The notes under the pieces: model-generated
Database searches by the model: none
Seen by the model: the letters and a program-made list of their open reading frames with translations, nothing else
What the model was told of the DNA's origin: nothing
Part shown: positions 17,002 to 25,077 of the stretch, one piece after another
Layout of the letters: each line of letters opens with the position of its first letter
Numbering within the stretch: position 1 is the first letter of the stretch
Program-made: the position numbers and the translations under genes
Source of the DNA: Bradyrhizobium neotropicale
GTDB taxonomy: Bacteria > Pseudomonadota > Alphaproteobacteria > Rhizobiales > Xanthobacteraceae
DNA length: 64,000 bases
NCBI RefSeq assembly: GCF_001641695.1
Contig: NZ_LSEF01000114.1
Span: 1-64,000 of the forward strand
Direction: 5' to 3'

Positions 17002-17315
17002 CGTTCCGGCTCCTCGATCTTGCGGATGCCTTGCGCGAGGCGCAGCGCGACCGTGTCCGGCCGGGCTCCGCCGTCGTTGATGGAGATGCGTAAGCCTCCG
17101 GCGGAGCGGCGCGCGACGAAGTCGCGCACGACGGCGTCCCACACCGCGCCGAAGCCATGCGCCGCCGTTGCGATGTCGATGGTGCAGATGTCGGCCGGCG
17201 AGGCCCGCTCCAGCAGGACTTCGAGATTGCCGGAGGCAACGACGCCGACGATCGCCTGTGCGCGGGTGCCGCCGGCGCGGTTCGGTGCAGTCAGTCTGAA
17301 GCTGAGCTTTTCCAT
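16998..17315 (-). CDS. mdcC: malonate decarboxylase acyl carrier protein (delta subunit)
   Basis: This is the 105-residue specialised acyl carrier protein that bears the triphosphoribosyl-dephospho-CoA group. The expected modification site is the serine in IVGVVASGNLEVLLE (Ser28). The C-terminal part GGLRISINDGGARPDTVALR is typical of the family. GAGGAG lies before the ATG at 17315, which follows the mdcA stop by 10 bases. MdcG and MdcB, needed to make and attach the group, are encoded downstream. Confidence 0.92.
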   Translation of the reverse strand: MEKLSFRLTAPNRAGGTRAQAIVGVVASGNLEVLLERASPADICTIDIATAAHGFGAVWDAVVRDFVARRSAGGLRISINDGGARPDTVALRLAQGIRKIEEPER

Positions 17316-17325
17316 GCAAAACTCC

Positions 17326-18972
17326 TCACCAGTTGCGGAAGCGGCTGGGCGGGCGGTAGAGACCGCCGGAGGCCAGCATGAGATCCTTGATCGAGCGGGC
17401 TGCGAGCAGGCGCCGGTCGGCATCGAGCGGATCGATGCCGAGATCTTCGGGACGCTGGATCACGCCGCGCTGCCTGAGCTGCTCGACCAGATTCGCATCG
17501 CGCGCGCGGCCGATGTCGGTGTAGCCGGCAACGCCGCGGATCGCCTGCTCACGCTCGTCCTTGGTGCGGCACATCAGCAGGTTGGCGATGCCTTCCTCGG
17601 TGACGATGTGGGTGACGTCGTCGGAGTAGACCATCACTGGCGCCAGATCGAGGTCGAGCTTGCGTGCCAGCTCGAGCGCATCCAGTTGCTCGACGAAGAG
17701 CGGGACATTGCTGTCACCGAAGGTCTCGCCGATCTGCACCACGAGCTTGCGGCCTCGGCGCATCGCCGCGCTGGAATCGGGGGCAGCTTCGGCACCCGCC
17801 TTGAGCCAGGGTTCGCTCGGATGGCGGCGGCCGCGCGGATCGGAGCCCATGTTGGGCGCGCCGCCGAAGCCGGCGATGCGGCTGGTCGTCACCGTTGAGC
17901 TATGGCCTTCGAGGTCGATCTGGAGCGTCGATCCGATGAACATGTCGCAGGCATAGAGGCCGGCCGTCTGGCAGAAGGCGCGGTTCGAGCGCAGCGAGCC
18001 GTCGGGGCCCGTGAAGAAGATGTCGGAGCGCGCGGCGACGTAGTCCTCCATGCCAACTTCCGATCCGAAGCAGTGGATCTGCTCGACCCAGCCGGATTCG
18101 ATCGCGGGAATCATCGTCGGATGCGGGTTGAGCGCGAAATGGGTGCAGACCTTGCCCTTGAGACCGAGCTTCTCGCCATAGGTCGGCAGCAACAGTTCGA
18201 TCGCGGCGGTGTTGAAGCCGATGCCATGATTGAGCCGGCGCACGCCGTAGGGCGCGTAGATGCCCTTGATGGCGAGCATCGCCGTCAGGATCTGGGTCTC
18301 GGTGATGGCGGCGGGGTCGCGGGTGAAGAGCGGCTCGACATAGAAGGGACGGCCGGCTTCGACCACGAAATGCACGAGGTCGCCGGGAATGTCGACGCGC
18401 GGCACCTTGTCGACGATCTCGGTGACCTGCGCCACGACGAGACCGTTCTTGTAGCTCGTCGCTTCGACCACCGTCGGCGTGTCTTCGGTGTTCGGCCCGG
18501 TATAGAGGTTGCCATCCTTGTCGGCGCTCACCGCCGCGATCAGCGCGACGTTCGGCGTGAGATCGATGAAGTAGCGGGCGAACAGCTCGAGATAGGTATG
18601 GACCGCGCCGAGCTCGATCTTGCGACCGAACAGCATGCGCGCGATGCGCGCCGACTGGGGGCCGGAATAGGAGAAGTCGAGCCGCCGCGCGATGCCCTTC
18701 TCGAAGATGTCGAGGTGGGAGGGCAGGACCACGCCCGACTGCACCATGTGTAGATCGCTGATATCCGCGGGATCGAGGTTCGCGAGCGCCGAGGCGAGTA
18801 TGTCGGCCTGCTTTTGATTGTCGCCCTCGAGGCATACCCGGTCGCCTGACCGGACCACCGCCTTCAGAAATGCCGGCAGACTCGGGATCGGGATGATCTT
18901 TCCCTTGGCGTGCTGTCGGCCGGCCGTGAGGCGCTCGCCCAGGGCGGCCTTTTGCATACCCCAATCGCTCAT
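17326..18972 (-). CDS. mdcA: malonate decarboxylase alpha subunit (acetyl-S-ACP:malonate ACP transferase)
   Basis: The 548-residue product is the acyl carrier transferase that exchanges acetate for malonate on MdcC. It follows the two-domain CoA-transferase plan, with blocks RVCLEGDNQKQADILASALA, LTPNVALIAAVSADKDGNLY, GSTLQIDLEGHSSTVTTSRI and SDDVTHIVTEEGIANLLMC. I place the start at 18972, where GAGGAG precedes the ATG; the frame reaches 19014 without need. It leads the minus-strand operon mdcA-C-D-E-G-B-H and faces the divergent madLM-gntR unit. Confidence 0.93.
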   Translation of the reverse strand: MSDWGMQKAALGERLTAGRQHAKGKIIPIPSLPAFLKAVVRSGDRVCLEGDNQKQADILASALANLDPADISDLHMVQSGVVLPSHLDIFEKGIARRLDFSYSGPQSARIARMLFGRKIELGAVHTYLELFARYFIDLTPNVALIAAVSADKDGNLYTGPNTEDTPTVVEATSYKNGLVVAQVTEIVDKVPRVDIPGDLVHFVVEAGRPFYVEPLFTRDPAAITETQILTAMLAIKGIYAPYGVRRLNHGIGFNTAAIELLLPTYGEKLGLKGKVCTHFALNPHPTMIPAIESGWVEQIHCFGSEVGMEDYVAARSDIFFTGPDGSLRSNRAFCQTAGLYACDMFIGSTLQIDLEGHSSTVTTSRIAGFGGAPNMGSDPRGRRHPSEPWLKAGAEAAPDSSAAMRRGRKLVVQIGETFGDSNVPLFVEQLDALELARKLDLDLAPVMVYSDDVTHIVTEEGIANLLMCRTKDEREQAIRGVAGYTDIGRARDANLVEQLRQRGVIQRPEDLGIDPLDADRRLLAARSIKDLMLASGGLYRPPSRFRNW

Positions 18973-19012
18973 TTCGGGCTCCTCGGCATGCGGGATTGGC
19001 TTCGATGGCATC

Positions 19013-19121
19013 AAATGTATGCGTATTGCCTTCCTTTGTCAATTAATGTATACGTAACTTTATAAGCGATGGATATGCGCATACACAGGAGGAAATTCAG
19101 GATGCGAATGCATACAGATGG
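19013..19121. promoter_or_regulatory. divergent mdc/mad control region with repeated GTATAC-like GntR sites
   Basis: The divergent intergenic region carries four related elements: ATGTATGCGTATT (from 19015), AATGTATACGTAA with a central GTATAC palindrome at 19048-19053, the perfect 10-base palindrome TATGCGCATA at 19074-19083, and ATGCATACAG near 19108. FadR/FCD-type GntR regulators bind such boxes; the malonate regulator MdcY is known to use a GTATAC-centred palindrome. The GntR gene at 20363 is the obvious candidate regulator. Exact protection boundaries cannot be read from sequence. Confidence 0.6.
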
Positions 19122-19166
19122 TCCAACTTGTGCTGTCGGCGCTCTGCTCACAGAGGGGAGGCGCCC

Positions 19167-19601
19167 GTGACCATTTCCGGCGTAGCACTGCTCTCGATCT
19201 GCACGCTGTTGGGGGTCTTTCTGGGTGACCTGCTCGGCGTCGCCCTCGGCGTGAAGGCCAATGTCGGCGGGGTCGGCATTGCGATGATGTTTTTGATCGC
19301 GGCCCGGCTCTGGCTGGTGCGGCGCGGCCTGCTCAGCCACGGGCTCAAGACCGGCGTCGAGTTCTGGGGCAGCTTCTACATTCCGATCGTGGTCGCCATG
19401 GCCGCGCAGCAGAACGTGGTCGCCGCGGCCAAAGGCGGTCCAATCGTCATCATTGCGGGAATCGGCGCGGTCGCAGTGTGTTTCGCGATGGTGGCGCTGA
19501 TCGGCCGGTTCAGCGGTCGCGTCGAGACCATGGACGAGATCGAGGCGCGAGAGGCGCTCGAGGCAAGCGTGCCTCACTTCAAGTCCGGGAGGATCGGATG
19601 A
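19167..19601 (+). CDS. madL: malonate transporter subunit MadL
   Basis: This 144-residue membrane protein has four predicted helices and matches the MadL component of the sodium-dependent malonate:H+ symporter: LLSICTLLGVFLGDLLGVAL, then GVGIAMMFLIAARLWLVRRG and EFWGSFYIPIVVAMAAQQNV. The start is a GTG at 19167 with GAGGGGAGG upstream. An upstream TTG in frame is less likely. The gene overlaps madM by 4 bases (ATGA). It supplies malonate to the divergently encoded decarboxylase. Confidence 0.88.
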   Translation: MTISGVALLSICTLLGVFLGDLLGVALGVKANVGGVGIAMMFLIAARLWLVRRGLLSHGLKTGVEFWGSFYIPIVVAMAAQQNVVAAAKGGPIVIIAGIGAVAVCFAMVALIGRFSGRVETMDEIEAREALEASVPHFKSGRIG

Positions 19602-20362
19602 CCATGATATCTCACGTTCTCGTCGCCAATTCGCTGATCACCGCCTTCGCCGCTGTCGGGATCCTGATGTGGATCTCCGGCACGATCTCGAAATACCTCA
19701 CCTTCGGGCGCATCCACGGCTCGGCGATAGCGATCATGCTTGGCCTTGCACTGGCCTTTTGGGGAGGCCTCGTCACCGGCGGCGAAAAGGGCGTGGCCGA
19801 TCTGCCGGCGCTGGCCGGGATCGCCTTGATGGGGGGCGCGATGCTGCGAGATTTCGCGATCGTCGCCACCGCCTTCGAGGTCGACGTCGTCCATGCGCGC
19901 AAGGCCGGGCTGATCGGTGCGGTCGCGCTCGGACTGGGAACGGTCGTCCCGTTCATTCTAGGCGTGTTCGTTGCCGCGGCGTTTGGCTACACCGACGCCG
20001 AATCATTGACGACGATCGGCGCCGGCGCAGTCACCTACATCGTGGGACCGGTCACGGGAGCGGCGATCGGTGCATCTTCGCCGGTTATTGCGCTCTCGAT
20101 CGCGACCGGTGTATTCAAGGCGGTAATCGTGATGATCGGTACGCCCTTCGTGGCGAAGATGATCGGCCTCAACAATCCGCGGAGCGCAATGGTGTTTGGC
20201 GGCCTGATGGGGACGGTCAGCGGCGTTTCCGGAGGGCTCGCGGCGACGGACCGGCGTCTGGTGCCTTACGGCGCGCTGACGGCGACATTTCACACCGGGC
20301 TTGGATGTCTGGTCGCGCCCTCCGTGCTTTACTTCGCGGTGCGAGCGATCATAGGAGGCTAA
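19598..20362 (+). CDS. madM: malonate transporter subunit MadM
   Basis: The 254-residue product is the larger subunit of the MadLM malonate symporter, with about eight membrane helices. Conserved stretches include MWISGTISKYLTFGRIHGSA, GLALAFWGGLVTGGEKG, GAVTYIVGPVTGAAIGASSP and GLMGTVSGVSGGLAATDRRL. GGGAGGA lies before the ATG at 19598, which overlaps the madL stop. Its stop TAA directly abuts the gntR start, so the three genes form an operon. Confidence 0.9.
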   Translation: MTMISHVLVANSLITAFAAVGILMWISGTISKYLTFGRIHGSAIAIMLGLALAFWGGLVTGGEKGVADLPALAGIALMGGAMLRDFAIVATAFEVDVVHARKAGLIGAVALGLGTVVPFILGVFVAAAFGYTDAESLTTIGAGAVTYIVGPVTGAAIGASSPVIALSIATGVFKAVIVMIGTPFVAKMIGLNNPRSAMVFGGLMGTVSGVSGGLAATDRRLVPYGALTATFHTGLGCLVAPSVLYFAVRAIIGG

Positions 20363-21082
20363 ATGGCAGGTTTGCTCAAGGTCGCAGCCGCAACGGAAGA
20401 CGATGGGGGACTGCTCTCCGATCGCATCCGGAACGCGCTGACGGACGAGATCGCGTCGGGCGCACTCGTTGCCGGTTCGGCCTTGGAAGAACAGCAGCTT
20501 GCCGATCGCTTCGGAGCTTCCCGCACCCCGGTGCGGGAAGCGCTTCGCCAACTCGTCGTCAGTGGCCTCGTCGAAGTGCGCGGGCGTCGCGGCGTCGTCG
20601 TCGCGCGGATGACGCCGGAGCGCATCATGGACATGTTCGAGACCAGTGCCGAGGTGGAGGCGATGTGCGTCAGGCTCGCGACCTATCGCATGACGCCGCT
20701 GGAGCGCAGCCAACTGATCGAGCTCCACGAAGGCTCGCTGGCGATGGTCGAAGCGAACGACGTCGACGCCTATGATGCCTTCAACCGGAAATTCCATGAA
20801 TGCATCTACAGCGCGACGCACAACGCGTTCATGGCCGAGCAGGCGCAGGATGTTCGTTCGCGGCTCAGTGCCTTCCGCCGCACCCAATTGCGGCAGGGCG
20901 ATCGCATTCGCAAATCCCGCGACGAGCATGAGGCCATTATGCAGGCGATCGCAGAAGGGGATGGCGATACTGCATCGCGCAGAATGCGTGCGCACATGTT
21001 GAATGCCGCCGCGGCGCTTCGACGATACATCGATGACCGCCTCGGCGGACAGATCGACGGAATTGCGCCTGACATGACCTGA
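20363..21082 (+). CDS. GntR-family (FCD) regulator of malonate genes
   Basis: This 239-residue protein has an N-terminal winged helix (about residues 18-80: LADRFGASRTPVREALRQLV, then GLVEVRGRRGVVVARM). An all-helical FCD ligand domain follows, with the metal-binding pattern DAFNRKFHECIYSATHN and a later histidine in SRDEHEAIMQAIAEGD. It is the same type as MdcY/FadR regulators. The ATG starts immediately after the madM stop with AGGAGG inside the madM end. It probably senses malonate or a malonyl derivative and acts on the sites near 19050. Confidence 0.87.
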   Translation: MAGLLKVAAATEDDGGLLSDRIRNALTDEIASGALVAGSALEEQQLADRFGASRTPVREALRQLVVSGLVEVRGRRGVVVARMTPERIMDMFETSAEVEAMCVRLATYRMTPLERSQLIELHEGSLAMVEANDVDAYDAFNRKFHECIYSATHNAFMAEQAQDVRSRLSAFRRTQLRQGDRIRKSRDEHEAIMQAIAEGDGDTASRRMRAHMLNAAAALRRYIDDRLGGQIDGIAPDMT

Positions 21083-21206
21083 TCATTGCGGCGACGAGCC
21101 GGGAACCCGCTTCCGTTGTGACTCGATAGCGGTGCCGCAAGCTGCCCGTCGCCGATCCCTGCGAAAGCGGGAGCCGGCCGTAGCCGCTAGGCGAATCTAA
21201 CCTCTC

Positions 21207-22005
21207 TTAGTCGCAGAACCCTCGGTCGCAGAACCCTCGCGCCCGCCTGACCGTATCGGACGGATATAGGCCGAATGCGGAGCGGTATAACGCTGCAAAA
21301 CGGCCCATGTGAGTAAAGCCCCACTTCAGTGCAACTTCGCTGACCGGAAGCAGGTTCTCTGGCCGCGATAGCTCTTCGTGGATCGCCTCAAGTCGAATTT
21401 GTCGCAAATAGGCGACGGGTGTCGTGCCATGAATTCTGCGAAATCCCAGTTGCAGCAATCGACTGCTGACACCAACCGTCCCGGCAATATCGGCTATCGT
21501 CAGCGGCAGATGAAGATTGGCCCGCATATATTCGATAGCCCGCCGAATGTAACGAGGCGGCGCATCCGGCGGGTTGCGGTTCAACCGATCGATGAGCCCG
21601 ATGGGGGACATTTTCAAGGATGAGCTGTATCGCGGCTTCTGACAGCAGAGCGCTGGCTTTCGGCGAGCGTGCCAGGATTCCGTCATACAAGCCGGTGGCG
21701 CTGGCACGAACAAGCTGAAAAAGGAGCTGCCCAGCGCTGGTGGACAGATCGATCCTCGGTGTCGGATTGAGGTCTTCCAGTGCTGTGCTCCCGAACGTCG
21801 CAGACAGCACCTTCGTAATCACGTCCGTGTGCAGCGTCAGCGTCACACTTGAGTATCTTCCATCCACCGCTTCGACCCTTTGCTCTTGCAACATCGGAAG
21901 CGATACGCCGGCATTCAGCAGGCTTATCGCAAGCTCTCCCGCTGAATTTTCGTATGAATAGTGCCAATCCCAACCAGCAGAAAGTTCTGCCCTTACGACG
22001 TCCAT
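21207..22005 (-). pseudogene. AraC-family regulator, inactivated by a +1 frameshift
   Basis: The N-terminal part (from 22005, GGAGCAGGA before the ATG) encodes a ligand-binding domain ending AAIQLILENVPHR. The C-terminal AraC helix-turn-helix domain is in the next frame: LIDRLNRNPPDAPPRYIRRA, then IADIAGTVGVSSRLLQLGFR and VALKWGFTHMGRFAALYR. The join is one extra G in a GGG run at about 21596-21598 (plus-strand CCC). Removing one base gives the continuous and family-typical VPHRLIDRLNR. Without correction the protein loses its DNA-binding domain. A recent mutation or sequencing error are both possible. The C-terminus also holds a 15-base tandem repeat. Confidence 0.82.
21211..21240 (+). repeat. 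15-base tandem repeat at the end of the AraC gene
   Basis: TCGCAGAACCCTCGG is followed directly by TCGCAGAACCCTCGC (14 of 15 identical). Read on the minus strand it yields the duplicated C-terminal residues RGFCD-RGFCD just before the stop. Confidence 0.8.
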
Positions 22006-22124
22006 TCCTGCTCCAACTGCAACATCCGCATGCCAACGAAATGCTCCGTCAGGCGATGGCGTCCATGGACTTGCGGCGCGTTTGGCCTAAATCCCCCCGG
22101 CTTACTCAAACAGGTGATGAAAGC

Positions 22125-22535
22125 ATGCTTACAAGAACAACTTGCGCGGTCACGCTCATGGTTCTTTCGTCCATGCCTGCGCTGGCCGATAGCTGTGCAG
22201 ACCACTACCAGAGCAGCGGCGTTCCGTTGGTGACGGGCGCGACCCACAAGGTCTGGATGATTTTCCCATCAGTCAATCCCAGTGTCGCCCTTGACAGGGT
22301 TTCCCGCGCCGTTCTGGCAGAGGGCTTTGTCGGTGTGAACGTGGACAAGAATCTTGGCACGTTGACCACCCAGCAGGAAACGACCGGATCGGGCCGACCG
22401 CAAACGTTGCGCGTCGTCGTCCGAAAGGAGGGAAGAGGTAGCCGCGTCGATGCGGTCTTCATCTTGCCGCCAGGACAAGTGGCTCCAGGTGTCAGCAATA
22501 ACCCCTGCCGTGTCGTGGACGCAGCCGGCCAATAA
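22125..22535 (+). CDS. small secreted protein of unknown function
   Basis: The 136-residue product starts with a signal peptide (MLTRTTCAVTLMVLSSMPALA, cleavage after ALA). The mature part has two cysteines (SCADHY near its start and NPCRVVD near its end) that could form a disulfide, and a compact alpha/beta-looking core with VALDRVSRAVLAEGFVGVNVD. GGTGA lies before the ATG. I do not recognise the family. It is divergent from the AraC pseudogene and 120 bases before another secreted protein gene. Confidence 0.62.
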   Translation: MLTRTTCAVTLMVLSSMPALADSCADHYQSSGVPLVTGATHKVWMIFPSVNPSVALDRVSRAVLAEGFVGVNVDKNLGTLTTQQETTGSGRPQTLRVVVRKEGRGSRVDAVFILPPGQVAPGVSNNPCRVVDAAGQ

Positions 22536-22655
22536 GCTCCGCCCGTCCGTGACCTTACGGTCCCGCCCCGGCCGAGGCCAGGCGAGCCACATCGATGTTC
22601 GAAGAATCGGAGGCAGGCGCCGACCTGCGCCCATAGGAATGAAGCAGGAGATTTG

Positions 22656-23018
22656 ATGCGAATCGATCACACATTGAAAGTCGCTTTGGTGGCCACCGCC
22701 GGTGCCGTGGTGCTTTCAGCCTCCGCGATTTCGGCTCCGTTACAGACCGGCACGGGTCTGGCTGCCGCCGTCCCGCCATTGACCGAGAAGGTCTGGTGCC
22801 GATACGGACCTTGCTATGACAACGGCGCCGGTGTTGGCGGACTGGTCGGTGGCCTCATCGGCGGTGCTATCGCGGTCGGTGCAGCCAGCGCCGCCGCGCA
22901 GCAGGAAGCCGCCGCTGCTCAGCAGCACGCGGCCTCTTGCGCGCAGCGCTACCGCTCCTACGATCCAGCGTCGAATACATTCGCGGCAAAGGATGGCCGG
23001 CGGTATCCCTGCCAGTAA
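22656..23018 (+). CDS. BA14K-like secreted/membrane protein
   Basis: This 120-residue protein has an N-terminal signal peptide (cleavage near SAISA), then a glycine-zipper hydrophobic segment (GVGGLVGGLIGGAIAVG) and an alanine/glutamine-rich stretch. It ends in CAQRYRSYDPASNTFAAKDG-RRYPCQ, the signature of the BA14K family found in Brucella, Rhizobium and Bradyrhizobium. BA14K itself is an immunoreactive, lectin-like envelope protein. AGGAG lies before the ATG at 22656. A terminator hairpin follows at 23054. Confidence 0.85.
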   Translation: MRIDHTLKVALVATAGAVVLSASAISAPLQTGTGLAAAVPPLTEKVWCRYGPCYDNGAGVGGLVGGLIGGAIAVGAASAAAQQEAAAAQQHAASCAQRYRSYDPASNTFAAKDGRRYPCQ

Positions 23019-23053
23019 GTGTTTGAGATGTAGTCGCGACTGCATCTGCTTTC

Positions 23054-23087
23054 GGGCTGCGGTGTGACGCCGCAGCCCTCTTCATTT
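23054..23087 (+). terminator. rho-independent terminator after the BA14K gene
   Basis: GGGCTGCGG (23054-23062) and CCGCAGCCC (23070-23078) form a perfect 9-bp stem with a 7-base loop, followed by TCTTCATTT. It lies 36 bases past the stop codon. Confidence 0.75.
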
Positions 23088-23184
23088 GCCAGGTTTCCAA
23101 AGGTCGCTTGCGAGCTCACTCCTATCGGGGGTGCAATGCGTCCGGTCGAGAGCGCTTCCTGTCGCGGCGATCCCGCTTCCGGCG

Positions 23185-24972
23185 TCAGCTGCGATACCAG
23201 CTTGCCAGATTCCAGGTGGTGACGTCCCACCCGGAGATGTCGGCCATGAGGTTGTTGGCGCCAGCGCCGACGATGTTGCGCGAGAGGAGCGGTAGGAACA
23301 CGTGGGCCTCGCAGAAGGTCTCGTCGACCTTGATCAGCAGTGCGGCGCGCCTGACCGGATCGAGCTCGCTCTGCGCGGCCTTGTAGGCCTTGTCGGCCTC
23401 GGGATCGGACCAGCGCGAGACGTTCCGGCCCAGCCACTTGTTGTCCTTGGTCGCTATCTCCCAGGAGACGCACTGGTTCAAAAACCGCTCCGGATCGGGC
23501 TGCGGCTGCGTCGTGTTGTACATCTCCATGTCGGCATAGAATTTCGAGTAAGTGTCGGGGTTGCCGACGTCCGACGAGAAGAACACCGACGCAGTGACTG
23601 ACTTGAGCTCGATCTCGATCCCGGCGCGCTGGCAGGCCTGCTTGATGATGGCTTGCGTCTTCTGACGTGGAGCATTGGTCGAGGTCTGGAAGACGTATTT
23701 GAGCTTCTTGCCGTCCTTCTCGCGGATGCCGTCCGCGCCCGTCTTCCAGCCGGCCTCGTCGAGGATCTTGTTGGCCTTGTCGACGTCGAACGCGTATTTG
23801 AGCTTGCCCGACTTGAACTGCGCGGGCTGGTTGACGAAGCTCGCCGTCGCGACGCCGCCGCGGCCGTAGATGAATTTCTGGATCGCCTCGCGATCGATCA
23901 GGAGGTTGATCGCCTGGCGAACGGCGGGATCGGACAGCGTCGGGTGCCTGGTCTTGATGCTCGAACGCTCGCCGTCGACCTCGGTCCAGGGATCCGTCGT
24001 GTTGAGGATGATGAACTCGACGTTGCCGGATGGCGTGACGTCGACCTTGCCTTTTCCGCTGGCCTCCATGCGCTTGAGGACTTCCTCCTCCACCAGCAGG
24101 TTCCAGGCATAATCGTATTCGCCGGTCTGCAGCACGGCGCGCGCCGCGGAGACCGCGTCGCCGCCGCCCTTGACCTCGAGCGTGTCGAAATGCGGCTGGT
24201 TCCTGACGTGATAGTCGGGGTTGCGCTCGGCTCTGATCAAGTCGCCCGGTTTGAACTCGACGAACCTGTACGGCCCGGTGCCGACCGGCTTCAGATTGCC
24301 CGGCGCGTCGCGTGACTTCGCGCCGACATAGTCGCCGAAATGATGTTTTGGCAGGATCTGGCCGACCGAGCCGACGAAGGGGTCGGCCCAGAACGGCGTC
24401 GGATTCTTGAAGTTCACCTTGACGGTGTGGTCGTCGATCTTCTCGACGTTGATATCCTTGTAGGATCCTGTGGTGTACGCCGCAGTGGCGAGATCCGCGG
24501 CGTATGTCCAGGTAAAGACGACGTCGTCGGCGGTGAAGGGCTTGCCATCATGCCACTTCACGCCCTGCTTCAGCTTCCAGGTAACGCTCATGCCGCCCGC
24601 CGAGAGGCCACCGTTCTTCCTGGTCGGGACTTCAGCGGCGAGGCAGGGGATGAGGTTACCTTCCTTGTCCCAGCCGGCGAGCGGCTCGAAGAAGATGCGC
24701 GAGGCGATCTGATCCTTGGTGCCGAGCGCGAAATGTGGATTGAGCAGGGTGGGAGCCTGCCAGAGCAGGATCTTGAGCGGGCCGCCGCTGCCAGCTTTGG
24801 TCGGCTTGTATTGCAGCGTGGCATCCGCCATCGCCACGTCGTTCCAGATCAGGATCTGGCTCGCGACCGGCGCGGCGATTCCGATCGCAGCCACCCTCTG
24901 GATGAACGAGCGTCGCGATAGCGCGCCTTCCTTCACCTCCGCGATCAAACCGCGGATGTCGTCTTCGTTCAT
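23185..24972 (-). CDS. ABC transporter solute-binding protein, family 5 (peptide/opine type), Tat-exported
   Basis: The 595-residue product is a SBP_bac_5 (DppA/OppA-like) periplasmic binding protein. The N-terminus carries a Tat signal (SRRSFIQRVAAIGIAAPVAS), followed by blocks such as GVKWHDGKPFTADDVVFTW, GTGPYRFVEFKPGDLI, DPAVRQAINLLIDREAI and ILDEAGWKTGADGIREKDGK. GGAGG lies before the ATG. No permease or ATPase gene adjoins, so its partners must be elsewhere or it serves another system. The ligand may be a peptide, opine or sugar acid. Confidence 0.9.
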   Translation of the reverse strand: MNEDDIRGLIAEVKEGALSRRSFIQRVAAIGIAAPVASQILIWNDVAMADATLQYKPTKAGSGGPLKILLWQAPTLLNPHFALGTKDQIASRIFFEPLAGWDKEGNLIPCLAAEVPTRKNGGLSAGGMSVTWKLKQGVKWHDGKPFTADDVVFTWTYAADLATAAYTTGSYKDINVEKIDDHTVKVNFKNPTPFWADPFVGSVGQILPKHHFGDYVGAKSRDAPGNLKPVGTGPYRFVEFKPGDLIRAERNPDYHVRNQPHFDTLEVKGGGDAVSAARAVLQTGEYDYAWNLLVEEEVLKRMEASGKGKVDVTPSGNVEFIILNTTDPWTEVDGERSSIKTRHPTLSDPAVRQAINLLIDREAIQKFIYGRGGVATASFVNQPAQFKSGKLKYAFDVDKANKILDEAGWKTGADGIREKDGKKLKYVFQTSTNAPRQKTQAIIKQACQRAGIEIELKSVTASVFFSSDVGNPDTYSKFYADMEMYNTTQPQPDPERFLNQCVSWEIATKDNKWLGRNVSRWSDPEADKAYKAAQSELDPVRRAALLIKVDETFCEAHVFLPLLSRNIVGAGANNLMADISGWDVTTWNLASWYRS

Positions 24973-25077
24973 CGGATGACCTCCACCTTCTCAAAGAAAA
25001 AGTTGTCACCGGCTACAATTTACATGCACTCTAACTTGCGACGTCGGCCCCAGTGGAGTCAAAGGCAGTCTTCGACG

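Noticed and set aside
15850..17898. A 682-codon plus-strand frame opposite the mdc genes
   Set aside because: It is the antisense of mdcE, mdcD, mdcC and mdcA, all of which have clear motifs and operon overlaps.
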